In this document: positions 47,085 through 56,825 of the stretch, piece by piece
How the letters are laid out: each line of letters begins with the position of its first letter
Numbering within the stretch: the first letter of the stretch is position 1
NCBI RefSeq assembly: GCF_029784155.1
Contig: NC_073692.1
Coordinates: forward strand, 420,963,245 to 421,027,244
Source of the DNA: Uranotaenia lowii
Lineage: Eukaryota; Arthropoda; Insecta; Diptera; Culicidae
Direction: 5' to 3'
DNA length: 64,000 nt
Made by a program: the position numbers and the translations under genes
The notes under the pieces: generated by a model
The model's input: the letters and a program-made list of their open reading frames with translations, nothing else
The model's database searches: none
Told to the model about the DNA's origin: nothing

Positions 47085-49060
47085 CGGTCCTGATCAGAAG
47101 GGAAAAACTAAATTTTATAGAGATGAGATATTTTGATACTAATTTGTTCCTATCTTAATGAGTTATTATTCAATACTCGTAGGATGTTAAAATATCTCAA
47201 ATTATATCAAAAAATCTTTGCAATCATAGCTAAATTACATCAATTTTAGATATGCTCCTTACAAGATTATATCTCATTCAGATAGCATAGTTTGATATTG
47301 GACAAAACAAAACCTATCAAAATTATAACTTATCAAGATATGAGTGCTTCGAGGAAAAGTTCTAGTGGAATGTCAATAAACCACATTATATGCTAAATCC
47401 ATGCTCCATTTTTGGTTTCCCAAGATTTGGATTCAACTTTATGGATCTGTTGAGCGAAACTCATTAATGCGCGGTTTGGGCCGTTGACTTCGATGTCCGA
47501 TTTTCTTAAAAAGTTGCACGTGTATCAAAATATGATATAATTATTTTATTTTAGGACAATCCGAAAAAAAAACTTTATCATTGAAAATGAGCTCAACCCC
47601 ATTCAAGTCTGTCAATCAGAATATGATATTATTCAGATTGGAGAAACTTAAAATCGAAAATTTAGAGTACTTAATTATAACTGAATCAGATGTAAATATC
47701 TTGGTGAGATACGTTTGAGTTATTATTTTGATATCCCGATCAGGAGGGAAAAACAAAATTTTTACAAGATGAGATATTTGGATACTATTTTTTTTTATAT
47801 ATAATTGAGTTATAATTCAATACTCGTAGGATGTTCAAATATCTCAAATTATATCAAAAAATCTATACGGTTATAGCTAAATTATATCAGTTTTTGATAT
47901 ACTCCTATCAAGATAATATCTGGTTCAGATAGCATAGTTTGATATTAGGAAGAACAAATCCTATCAAAATTATAACTTATCAAGATATGAATGTTTCGAG
48001 AAAAATTTCTAGTGGAATGTTAGTAACCCACACTATTTGCTAAAACCATGCTCCATTTTTGGTGTCCCAAGAATTTGATTCAATTTTATGAATCTGCTGA
48101 GCGAAACTCATTAAAGTACGGTTTGGACCGTTGACTTCGATGTCCGTGTTTCATGGAAAGTTATATGCATATCAAAATAAGATACGGTTATAATAAATAT
48201 TAACAATTTGAAACAAATTCTTTACCGTTGGAAATGAGTTCAATCCTATTCAAGAATGCCAATCAACATAAGATATAACCAAGATTCAAGAAACTAAGAG
48301 TCGAAAATTATGAGAATCCCGATCAGGAGAGCATATCAAAATAATAACTCACACGTATCTCACCAAGATATTTAAATCTGATTCAGTTATAATTAATTAC
48401 TAAAAAATTTAGATTTTAAGTTTCTCCAATCTGAATAATATCTTATTCTGATTGACAGACTCGAATGGGGTTGAGATAATTTTCAATGATAAAGAATTTA
48501 TTCGGGTTGTCCCAAAATAAAATGATTATATCTTATTTTGATATATGTACAACTTTTTCTGAAACACGGACATCGAAGTTAACGGCCCAAACCGTACATT
48601 AATGAGTTTCGCTCAACAGATCCTTAAAATTGGATTCAATTTTTGGGAAATCAAAAATGGAACATGGTTTTAGCAAATAATATGGTTTATTGTCATTCCA
48701 CTAGTATTTTTTCTCGAAGCACTTATATCTTGATAAGTTATAATTTTGATAGGTTTTGTTCTGCCCAATATCAAACTATGCTATCTAAACGAGATATAAT
48801 CTTGAAAGGAGCATATCTAAAATTGATATAATTTAGCTATGATCGTATAGATTTTTTGATATAATTTGAGATATTTTAACATCCTACGAGTACTGAATAA
48901 TAACTCATTTAGAAAGGAAAAAATTAGTATCAAAATATCTCATCTTGGTATAATTTAGTTTTTCCCTCCTGATTGGGATAATATTCTAACTGAAAAAGAT
49001 ATAAATATCTCGTTGAGATATGTTTAAGTTCTTATTTTGATATGCTCTCCTGATCGGGGT
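47085..49060. mobile_element. Cluster of three related TIR modules (CCCGATCAGG family)
   Basis: Modules A (47085-about 47735) and B (about 47735-48318) are direct, and module C (48318-49058) is inverted relative to them. Module C has terminal inverted repeats of about 75 bp starting CCCGATCAGGAGAGCATATC (48318 onward) and ending GATATGCTCTCCTGATCGGG (to 49058). All three share blocks such as CTCGTAGGATGTTAAAATAT, TTAACTTATCAAGATAT-like and GTTGACTTCGATGTCCG. There is no coding capacity. The arrangement suggests repeated insertion of a non-autonomous element into, or beside, its own kind. Confidence 0.75.
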
Positions 49061-49254
49061 GTGCTTTGCTACATCTAAAATTGATGTAAATTGAACCACA
49101 GAGATTAATTTGTTTTCTTTAAAACTCTTTTCTGTTTTCAATACTTGTCCAAAAATTTAATTTCCAATCATTATTTTGTATCTTAAATTTAGACTCTGTA
49201 TTTATCATTAATAGGTCCCTGAATGCTGCCACAATAAATGTTTTACTTGTATAA

Positions 49255-50150
49255 TATCCCTCTCCCAAACTAAATTTGGTTACCTTTGCTTGATCATTTT
49301 CCAAGTCATTAAAAAAATATATAAGAGACCCCCTGTGTAATAATCAAGAAAACATTTCTAGCACTCCAAATTTCCTCAATCATTTCTCAAGTTATTTCAA
49401 AAAGTATGGGTGCACCCCTCTTGCTTTTCTTGTTCCTCATAAATAGGAAGGAGTCTGAGTCTGAAATTTTTACTTCCATATACTTTCCTATGACAAATTT
49501 GAATCCATTTGCTTAGAATGTTATCGAGTATCACAGCCCCTGTCTCCCCTATTGATCGCCCCACTGGAGAGTTCACAAATAAGCAAAGAAACATTTTTCC
49601 ATCCCAAAAATCCTGCCCTGCTAAACTTGGTTTCTTTCGTTTGACTACCTTATTCTATTGAAAAGCAACAGAAATGTATGAGTTTTCGAGTTATGCAAAA
49701 AAAAATGTATCTAAGCCCTCCATCCCCCTTTTTATCTCCCTGCGGAAATAGGAGGGCTAATTCGGCTCTCCATTTATGCTGACAATGGTAAAAGAGCACC
49801 CTCTCCTCTGTTCCATCCTTCCCCATTAAATCATTTCTCGGACCCAAATGCCCTCTCATGCCTAATTTGGTCCAACTTGCTCGAATAGTTCTCGAAGTAT
49901 GCAGTAAAATTTGTATGCATCTCCCCTTCCTCTTTCCTTCCTCAAAACTGTAAGATATACACCCTAGCACGCAAAATTTGGTTCCATATGCTTGGTTAGA
50001 TCCCGAGTTATGCAAGAATTTTTAAGAGAGCACACCTCCGCTCGATCTTTCTCCCTACTGAAAAAGAGAAAGGCTTCCAATCTGTCATCATTCATCGTAC
50101 CAAATACACTACCATGCCAAATTTGCATGATCAAAATAAAAAAGTAATCC
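49255..50150 (+). repeat. Degenerate tandem array, units of about 110-135 bp
   Basis: Landmarks of the form AAATTTGGTT-CC-TTTGCTTG, followed by a CGAGTTATGCA-like phrase and then a C-rich or pyrimidine-rich stretch, recur near 49268, 49376, 49490, 49623, 49862, 49973 and 50115. The units are heavily diverged but keep the same order. Spurious minus-strand frames (121 codons at 49650-50015) arise from it. Confidence 0.65.
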
Positions 50151-50219
50151 AAATTTTTAACAAAAGTTTACATATAATATACTTGCATAAAATCTACATT
50201 GTTAAAAAAAATTAAAATA

Positions 50220-50335
50220 CCCTGAATCAAAGCAATCGAAAGATTCCTTTTAATTCAATCACGGTAAATGAAAAGTTCATATACCAGTATTTCGATAGCA
50301 ACTTACGACCTTCTTCAGTGAACGTTTTCGATTTC
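50220..50335 (+). repeat. Single arm of the palindromic repeat seen at 5448-5668
   Basis: CTGAATCAAAGCAATCGAAA, ATTCCTTTTAATTCAATCAC and ACCTTCTTCAGTGAACGTTT follow each other exactly as in the left arm of copy 1. The second arm is absent here. Confidence 0.75.
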
Positions 50336-50339
50336 AATC

Positions 50340-50769
50340 AAAAACCAAATTTTCGAAGAATTTATCAAATTTTTCAATCGCATAGAAAAAAATACAAATC
50401 TAATACAAATGGATTTTAATTTTATGGTTCAGCATTAAAAATCAAACTTCATAAGGATTCATTAAAAATTTGCAATGGATTCCTTTCCTGCGATTTCAAT
50501 TGATGTAAATCTCTAGTTTGTTAGTTAACTTTATGGAATCTAATTGTCACAATCAAAAACAACAGAATTACCTAGAAGCTAGACAGGGGGGCACACGGTT
50601 GTTAAAGAGTACCTACATGTTCTTCTAAAGTAGGACGTCTGGTAAGCTTAAAATTTATTCGTTCGTATTTTTAAAGGCTCTAATTGTGAATTTTCACATC
50701 ATCCATCACCATCATCAGTAATAATTTAGTCTGTCCAAAAGCACGGTCCATTGTTGTCTCGCTGTCAGA

Positions 50770-50857
<88 letters not shown>

Positions 50858-51926
50858 CTTGAAACTCAACCCAGACAGCATCCTTCGATGCTTGACTCGA
50901 GGGCTAATCACATTCAACAACACACGTCGTTCATGTATGAAAACCGATCCTATACCGTTTCTAACCATATCCTGTCAGATGAGTCAGTTCTCTCAGACGA
51001 ACGTTCAGACAGATGCTCTTCTTTGGTGGTCAAGACTACCTTTCTATGTATCGTGTTATATGGGTGTCCATTCTTTGTCCCGGATGAGCCTAGGGGCACA
51101 TGGAACCTGCTTATGCACAAACACGACCTATTCAGGAAACTCCACCGGTTGTTGTGTTGTATCAACCGGATGAAGGATGGCCTAGATGTGCATATGCCTA
51201 TGCTTTTAGGGACTTCCTGTTACTGAAAACTGTAACAGGTTATCAAAGAGCAACATTAAATCGATATACACTCAGTCAACTTGACAAGCAACAAGTTACA
51301 GTGCAGTCGTTTCAATAAAACCGAACTTCAATCTAGAAACCTATAAGAAATTTTCTTATAAAACACTTTTCTTATAAAACAGTATTTCAAAATCCGAAGT
51401 AATTTTACCCAAAAAGATTTGCCAAACACATCGCCAAAATAATGGCGCGTCGTCTGTCTCCGCTGCTATATCAATGTCTGGCTGTCCGTCATTCTGCGGA
51501 AAACAATGAAAACCCATCAGGATCAAATTTTGCATCCTGCCCAAACGAAAAAAGCGCTTTGTTTCGATTGAGGGCGGGGGAGGTTCGTTTTTTTTTGCCG
51601 ACAGACTTTCGGGAAATTTACTCAAACAAAATGACGGTCAAATTGCTGCCGACAGAAACAATAGAACACTCTTCTCCGGGGCGGCAATATCACCATCAGC
51701 GGCCATGATGACGATGAACAAAGTTTTGCGAAGGTTGATTTGTAGTTTTCTAGTCAATTACGCACCGTGTCGCTGCTTTGACGGAGAAGCAATAAATTTT
51801 CAAAACATGAAGTACGGAAGGATCCAAAAATCCTAAAACTGATAAATTCAGACAATGAATATAACTTTTGTAGATGGTTTTTCTAATGAATAATTATTTG
51901 AACATCTTTTCAGAGACCGAAGTTTG
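50340..51926. other. No supported gene; contains a microsatellite
   Basis: Apart from the CT microsatellite, the sequence is of mixed composition. Frames of 140 codons (50751-51173, which runs through the microsatellite), 112 codons (50888-51226) and 89 codons (51356-51625, minus) overlap each other and show no domain. It is probably unique flanking DNA of the LTR element. Confidence 0.5.
50773..50850 (+). repeat. (CT)n microsatellite
   Basis: This is an uninterrupted CT dinucleotide run of about 39 units, followed by one TTCTC variant. It creates Ser-Leu and Arg-Glu repeat peptides in overlapping frames. Confidence 0.97.
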
Positions 51927-52374
51927 TTTAGTATTTCCACCTTTTTGGCGTTTTAAGGATTTCGGATGAAAGCTGAATGAACAACCGGCAGCACCTCTTT
52001 GTGCCTCGATTACTAGTTGGGTAAATGAACGTCAATCTTTATTTCCGAGTTTCTTAAATACTATGATTACAATGGTATTCAGTCAGTCAGGCAGTCAGAC
52101 ATAATGCAGCGCTTTGGAAAGCCCATGTATAAAACAACAATAAACGACGCCCCACAGAAGGTTGCTAAGAAAGCATAACAGACTCATCGGTGGGTCGACG
52201 TAAAGGAAAACAAACTATGCTTACCTCCGCGCGTCGGTAAAGGTCGCACGTGAAGCAAAATACTTAATTGTTTTATGACCGTGAAATCCGTTTAACAGAC
52301 TCATGGGTTTTTTTACTCATAAGACTTTTATGATTGGGAATTTGGAATTGATGGGAGATAGCAAGGATGCTACA
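51927..52374 (-). repeat. 3' LTR
   Basis: This 448-bp repeat starts (minus strand) TGTAGCATCCTTGC and ends GGAAATACTAAA. I found no difference from the copy at 61630-62077 by eye. An AATAAA on the minus strand (complement of 52038-52043) is a possible polyadenylation signal. The outer flank carries the TTTG duplication. Confidence 0.93.
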
Positions 52375-52388
52375 CCTACCCCTTTTAG
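52375..52388 (-). other. Polypurine tract (PPT)
   Basis: The minus strand reads AAAAGGGGTAGG directly before the 3' LTR start TGTAG. This is the expected primer site for plus-strand DNA synthesis. Confidence 0.8.
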
Positions 52389-52480
52389 AAAGCATGACGT
52401 AGTCATTCTCAAAGTCTGAGTTACGTCTGACTGTGTTTTTCTTTTACATATAATTTTTTTTCTTACATATGTTTTCTTTA

Positions 52481-52511
<31 letters not shown>

Positions 52512-52621
52512 TTTTTTTTTTTGCATAATGGTAATGATGTTTTTTTTCTAAGGATTTATTATAAGAAAATATTACCTAACACAATCCCTTTCCCCTAAAG
52601 AAATATAAGTTTGTCTGTGAG

Positions 52622-53468
52622 TTATACTTTGATTAACCTATTTTTATGTACAGTGGTTTTGTTGTTCTGGTTATCGATTAAAATCACATTAGGATGTATA
52701 ATTTCACTAACACGATAAGGTCCTTTGAATACCTTATCCAATTTTCTTCTGTTTTCGTTTGTCAGCATGACTTTGTCTCCTATTTTTACTTGGATTGGGT
52801 TTGCTTTATTCTGTTGGTCAATTGCTCGTTTATCTTTCATTTTACCAATTATTTGCTGAGCCATCAAAGTAGCTTTTTGTAATTTCAGTTTTAATTCATG
52901 ATAATACGAATCTATGTTATAGAGTGGGTCTATTTGTGTTGGTGTTTTCAAATTTTGTGGTAAACTACAAATTCTACCAAAAACTAATTCGAAAGGTGTA
53001 TAATTTACATCGGTGTTTGGTGTGGTGTTATAGCAAAACGCATAGTATGGCAACCATTCGTCCCAGTCTGTTTGAGATTCATTTACGAATTGCCTTACAT
53101 ATTCGTTTAACCAACGGTGGTTTCGCTCTAAACCTCCAATCGTTTGTGGGTGATATGGAGCACTCAGTCTATGTTTAAAATCAAGTAAATTGGATATTCG
53201 GTCAAAAAGTTCATTCTTATATTCGGTACCTTGATCTGTCCGAATGACAGAAGGGGCTCCGTAAATCAGAATGACACTTTCTACAAAGGCTTTGGCTACC
53301 GCCTCAGCGGATTTGTCTATAATTGGTCTAATCACGACATACTTTGACAAATCACATTGGACTGTGAGCGCGTACCTATTTCCGGAATTGGATTTGTTAA
53401 AAGGTCCAATTGTATCCATGGAGATGGTCGTTGGCGATACGACAAAATTTTCGTTCGTCTTTACGCCA
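52622..53468 (-). pseudogene. pol, integrase part downstream of the LINE insertion
   Basis: The open frame at 52622-53419, with its in-frame extension to the LINE junction at 53468, encodes the integrase catalytic core and C-terminus. The catalytic triad is visible: Asp in SMDTIGPF, Asp in VIRTDQGTEYKN and Glu in TIGGLERNHRWLNEYV. Conserved CYNTTPNTDVNYTPFELVFG follows, then a basic C-terminal part with IGDKVMLTNENRRKLDKVFKGP, the GPY/F-like end that binds DNA. The frame is intact to its stop. It is cut off from the rest of pol only by the LINE, and its own first Met is not a natural start. Confidence 0.88.
53460..53468. repeat. Target-site duplication of the RTE LINE, left copy
   Basis: TTTACGCCA is repeated at 56839-56847. 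The two copies bound the LINE, and both lie inside the integrase coding region. Confidence 0.9.
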
Positions 53469-53495
53469 CCTCTTTACCTCTTATTCACAACTCCT

Positions 53496-53547
53496 ATCTC
53501 TACCTCCCCGCGGTGCCGGCTGGGGTGCGAGTAACCTAAGCGGAGAT
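53496..53547 (+). ncRNA. HDV-like ribozyme core at the LINE 5' end (P1 5' strand not found)
   Basis: P2 is ATCTCT (53496-53501) pairing with GGAGAT (53542-53547). P3 is ACC (53502-53504) pairing with GGT (53512-53514), with a 7-base pyrimidine-rich loop TCCCCGC. The P1 3' strand candidate is GCCGGCT (53515-53521). A small P4 follows, then CTAAG (53536-53540) as the J4/2 strand with the catalytic C at 53536. This order matches HDV-like ribozymes, which are established at the 5' ends of R2 and RTE elements, including in mosquitoes. I could not find a 7-base 5' partner for P1 upstream, so the fold is incomplete as seen. The copy at 23336 keeps P3, the P1 strand and most of P2. Confidence 0.5.
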
Positions 53548-53717
53548 CGGGTACCCAACCCCGGTGGATGCTTTGGTCGCATGCAGACTGAGAAGGTGGC
53601 CGCACGCGTCTGTTCCCCAGGTCAGGGGCGGCGTGCAACAACAACCGAGCGTCTGTTCTCCAGGTCAGGGGCGGCTCAAACAGCGTCTGTCTTGTAGCAA
53701 GCGGCTGAATTTATGAA

Positions 53718-56700
53718 ATGCGGCTCCCGCCAGCTATGTCCAAGATGGCAGCCCCATCGCGGGATAGGGACTTTAGGCTAACAACCTACTGCTCCCGATT
53801 TGAAATTGTTACGGAATCCGAAAGAAATGACCGACCTGGAACTTTGGCGACGACTTTTAGCATGAAAACACGGACACGAATTGGAACTTGGAATGTTTTA
53901 ACCCTTGCCCAACAAGGCAAACTGGAACAACTTGCTAGAGAGGCTAGCCGCCTCAAGCTTGAAATTCTGGGACTGAGCGAAGTCCGTTGGCCTAATACTG
54001 GAGAACACAAGACACAATCCGGGCAAGTCCTGCTTTACTCTGGCATACGAGGAGAACATGCTACTCGGGAACGAGGAGTTGGTTTCCTGTTAAGCCCGCA
54101 GGCCTACGCGGCCCTCATTAGATGGGAACCGATAAACGAAAGAATAATCGTAGCCAGATTTAGAACACGGGTTAGAAACCTTACAATGGTCCAGTGTTAT
54201 GCGCCAACTGACGTTGCCGACTTGCAGGAGAAAGAGCAGTTTTACAGTCAACTGAACAGCGTGGTTGAGAGAATTCCAAAGGGTGACATTCAAATCCATT
54301 TGGGCGACTTCAACGCAAAGATTGGCTCCGACAATCAAGACCTTGAGCGCATCATGGGGCGCCATGGCCTAGGACAGATGAGCGAAAACGGAGAGCTGTT
54401 TGTAGAATTTTGTGACAACAACAACATGGTGATCGGTGGATCGCTCTTCCCCCATCGACCAGCACATAAGGTCACTTGGGTATCCCGAGATGGCCGAACA
54501 GAAAATCAAATTGACCACATCTGCATCAGCCGAAAATGGAGAAGGAGCCTTCTTGATGTCCGCAACAAGCGAAGCGCAGACATTGCATCTGACCATCACC
54601 TCGTCCTTGGCGAGATACGACTGAGAGTTGCACGTGTCCAACGGCGCGAGGAGAAAGTCGGGTGTCGTTACGACGTCCGCCGGTTGGAGAATCCAGAGGT
54701 GAAAAGGGCATACGTTGAACAGCTAGAATCCCGAGCCTCGGAGCTGCCGACAGACGGAACAGTCGAAGAACAGTGGTGTGGAATCAAGAATGCCTTTATC
54801 ACGACGAGCCATGGTACTCTCGGTAAAGTTTGTGGAAGAAGGAGTGAATGGATGTCGGATGAAACTTGGAGGATGGTCGATGATCGGAGAAAGGCGAAAG
54901 TCGGAATTGAGCAGGCATGTACCGGGTCAGCCAAAGCAGCCGCCCGCTTACGATATGCGGAGCTGGAAAAGGCAGTTAAACGAGCTTGTAGACGAGACAA
55001 GAGAGCCTGGACAAACTCCCTAGCCGAAGAGGGAGAAAGAGCCGCCGCCAATGGAGATATCCGATTACTTTATGACATTTCTCGCCGCCTCAGTGGTGCA
55101 AGGACTAATGCAAGAATGCCGCTAAAAGACCGAGCAGGTCAGTTATTGACCGATCGAACAGATCAGCTCAAACGATGGACTGAGCACTTCGAACAACTCT
55201 TCCGAGTCACGAATAGCGATGGCCAACAGAATCTGCAGCTCGAAGCGCCAACAGTAAGTCGCATAAATGGCGTCAACTCGGAAGCGCCTTCGCTGGCTGA
55301 AATAGAAGCGGCAATCAAAAACATGAAATCCAACAAAGCACCTGGGATCGATTGCATCCCTGCTGAAATGCTGAAAGCCGACCCTGCCCTATCAGCACAA
55401 ATGTTGCACCGTCTTTTCGCTGACATCTGGGATACTGCAACATTCCCGGCCGACTGGATGCAGGGTATCCTCGTAAAGGTCCCGAAGAAAGGAAACCTGA
55501 CAGAGTGCGGTAACTGGCGAGGCATAACGTTGATCTGTACAACCCTCAAAGTACTCTGCAAAGTGATTCTGAACAGGATCCAGGAGAAAATAGACGCCAC
55601 ACTCCGACGGCAACAAGCTGGATTCCGATCTCGACGATCATGTGTGGACCACATCACAACGCTCCGAATCATACTGGAACAAATCAACGAATTCCAGGAC
55701 TCTCTTCTGCTGGTGTTCGTTGATTTCGAAAAAGCATTTGACCGACTTAACCATGAAAACATCTGGGCGGCTCTAAGGCGACGAGGGGTCCCAGAGAAAC
55801 TAGTCCATCTCATCGAAGCACAGTATGAGGCATTTTCGTGCAAGGTCTTGCACGACGGTGTCTTGTCCGAACCAATCCCGGTAACTGCTGGAGTGAGACA
55901 AGGATGTATTCTATCACCGCTACTTTTTCTAATCGTAATGGATGAGATTCTGATTGGATCGATTGACTGTGCACCGAACCGAGGATTGCCGTGGAATCCT
56001 TCAACAATGGAGCAACTGAACGACCTTGACCTGGCTGACGATATTGTTTTGCTCGCCCAAACACAACCAGATATGCAGAGCAAACTCGACGACCTCACCG
56101 AAAGTTCCAAGGCAGCAGGTCTCAAAGTCAATGTCGGAAAGACCAAGTCGATGGAGATCAACATAGGAGATCCCTCCTGTTTCCTGGTAGCTGGGCAACA
56201 AGTTGAGAAAGTGGAGTGCTTCCAGTATCTTGGTAGCCAGATTACGCCTGATGGTGGTACCAGAAAAGACATCGAAACACGGATCAGAAAGGCCCGATTT
56301 GCGTTTGCGAGTCTCCGAAACATCTGGCGGTCACGCCAGATCTCTCTACGAACAAAAATCCGAATCTTCAACTCAAACGTCAAATCCGTATTGCTGTACG
56401 GGTGCGAAACTTGGTGCACATATGCGGTAACGACGCGAAAACTGCAAGTATTTGTAAACCGCTGCCTGCGGAATATCATCCGCGCTTGGTGGCCTGGCAA
56501 CTGGATCTCGAATGAGGAACTACATCGCCGGTGTCATCAAAAGGCGCTAGAAATCGAGATTCGGGAACGTAAGTGGAGATGGATTGGGCACACGCTGCGA
56601 AGAGATGAAAACGAGATTTGCAGAGAGGCGCTAGATTGGAATCCAGAAGGTCATCGAAGAAGAGGCAGACCCAGAAATTCGTGGCGGCGAAGTCTAGCCG

Positions 56701-56825
56701 CTGAAATCCGAACTGTCGACGAGAATCTTGACTGGGACCAGGTGAAGACGCTGGCTCCGGATCGTCAACAGTGGAGGTCTTTTACCACGGCCCTATGCAC
56801 CGGAGGATCGGCGCGGGATCATTAA
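53718..56825 (+). CDS. RTE endonuclease-reverse transcriptase
   Basis: This uninterrupted 1035-codon ORF is the only one the element needs. Residues about 54-305 form an apurinic-type endonuclease that nicks target DNA: TRIGTWNVLTLAQ, GLSEVRWP, VQCYAPTDVAD, IHLGDFNAKIG, ENQIDHICIS and ASDHHLVLGE cover all the usual catalytic blocks. The RT follows at about 585-830 with NWRGITLICTTLKVL, QAGFRSRRS, the catalytic FVDFEKAFDRLNH (about 667-679), AGVRQGCILSPLLF and the active box LADD (about 772-775). The C-terminal region has KWRWIGHTLRRDENEI and GRPRNSWRRSL. There is no ORF1 and no RNase H, as usual for RTE. The Met at residue 50 (53865) is an equally good start because homology begins just after it. 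All catalytic residues I can identify are present, so it may be active. Confidence 0.93.
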   Translation: MRLPPAMSKMAAPSRDRDFRLTTYCSRFEIVTESERNDRPGTLATTFSMKTRTRIGTWNVLTLAQQGKLEQLAREASRLKLEILGLSEVRWPNTGEHKTQSGQVLLYSGIRGEHATRERGVGFLLSPQAYAALIRWEPINERIIVARFRTRVRNLTMVQCYAPTDVADLQEKEQFYSQLNSVVERIPKGDIQIHLGDFNAKIGSDNQDLERIMGRHGLGQMSENGELFVEFCDNNNMVIGGSLFPHRPAHKVTWVSRDGRTENQIDHICISRKWRRSLLDVRNKRSADIASDHHLVLGEIRLRVARVQRREEKVGCRYDVRRLENPEVKRAYVEQLESRASELPTDGTVEEQWCGIKNAFITTSHGTLGKVCGRRSEWMSDETWRMVDDRRKAKVGIEQACTGSAKAAARLRYAELEKAVKRACRRDKRAWTNSLAEEGERAAANGDIRLLYDISRRLSGARTNARMPLKDRAGQLLTDRTDQLKRWTEHFEQLFRVTNSDGQQNLQLEAPTVSRINGVNSEAPSLAEIEAAIKNMKSNKAPGIDCIPAEMLKADPALSAQMLHRLFADIWDTATFPADWMQGILVKVPKKGNLTECGNWRGITLICTTLKVLCKVILNRIQEKIDATLRRQQAGFRSRRSCVDHITTLRIILEQINEFQDSLLLVFVDFEKAFDRLNHENIWAALRRRGVPEKLVHLIEAQYEAFSCKVLHDGVLSEPIPVTAGVRQGCILSPLLFLIVMDEILIGSIDCAPNRGLPWNPSTMEQLNDLDLADDIVLLAQTQPDMQSKLDDLTESSKAAGLKVNVGKTKSMEINIGDPSCFLVAGQQVEKVECFQYLGSQITPDGGTRKDIETRIRKARFAFASLRNIWRSRQISLRTKIRIFNSNVKSVLLYGCETWCTYAVTTRKLQVFVNRCLRNIIRAWWPGNWISNEELHRRCHQKALEIEIRERKWRWIGHTLRRDENEICREALDWNPEGHRRRGRPRNSWRRSLAAEIRTVDENLDWDQVKTLAPDRQQWRSFTTALCTGGSARDH

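Noticed and set aside
50751..51173. 140-codon frame over the CT microsatellite
   Set aside because: The first third is a Ser-Leu repeat from the microsatellite, and the rest lacks a domain.
55163..56500. 445-codon minus-strand frame antisense to the RTE ORF
   Set aside because: It is the mirror of a strongly coding frame. The residues follow from the codon pattern of the RT, and no family is recognisable.
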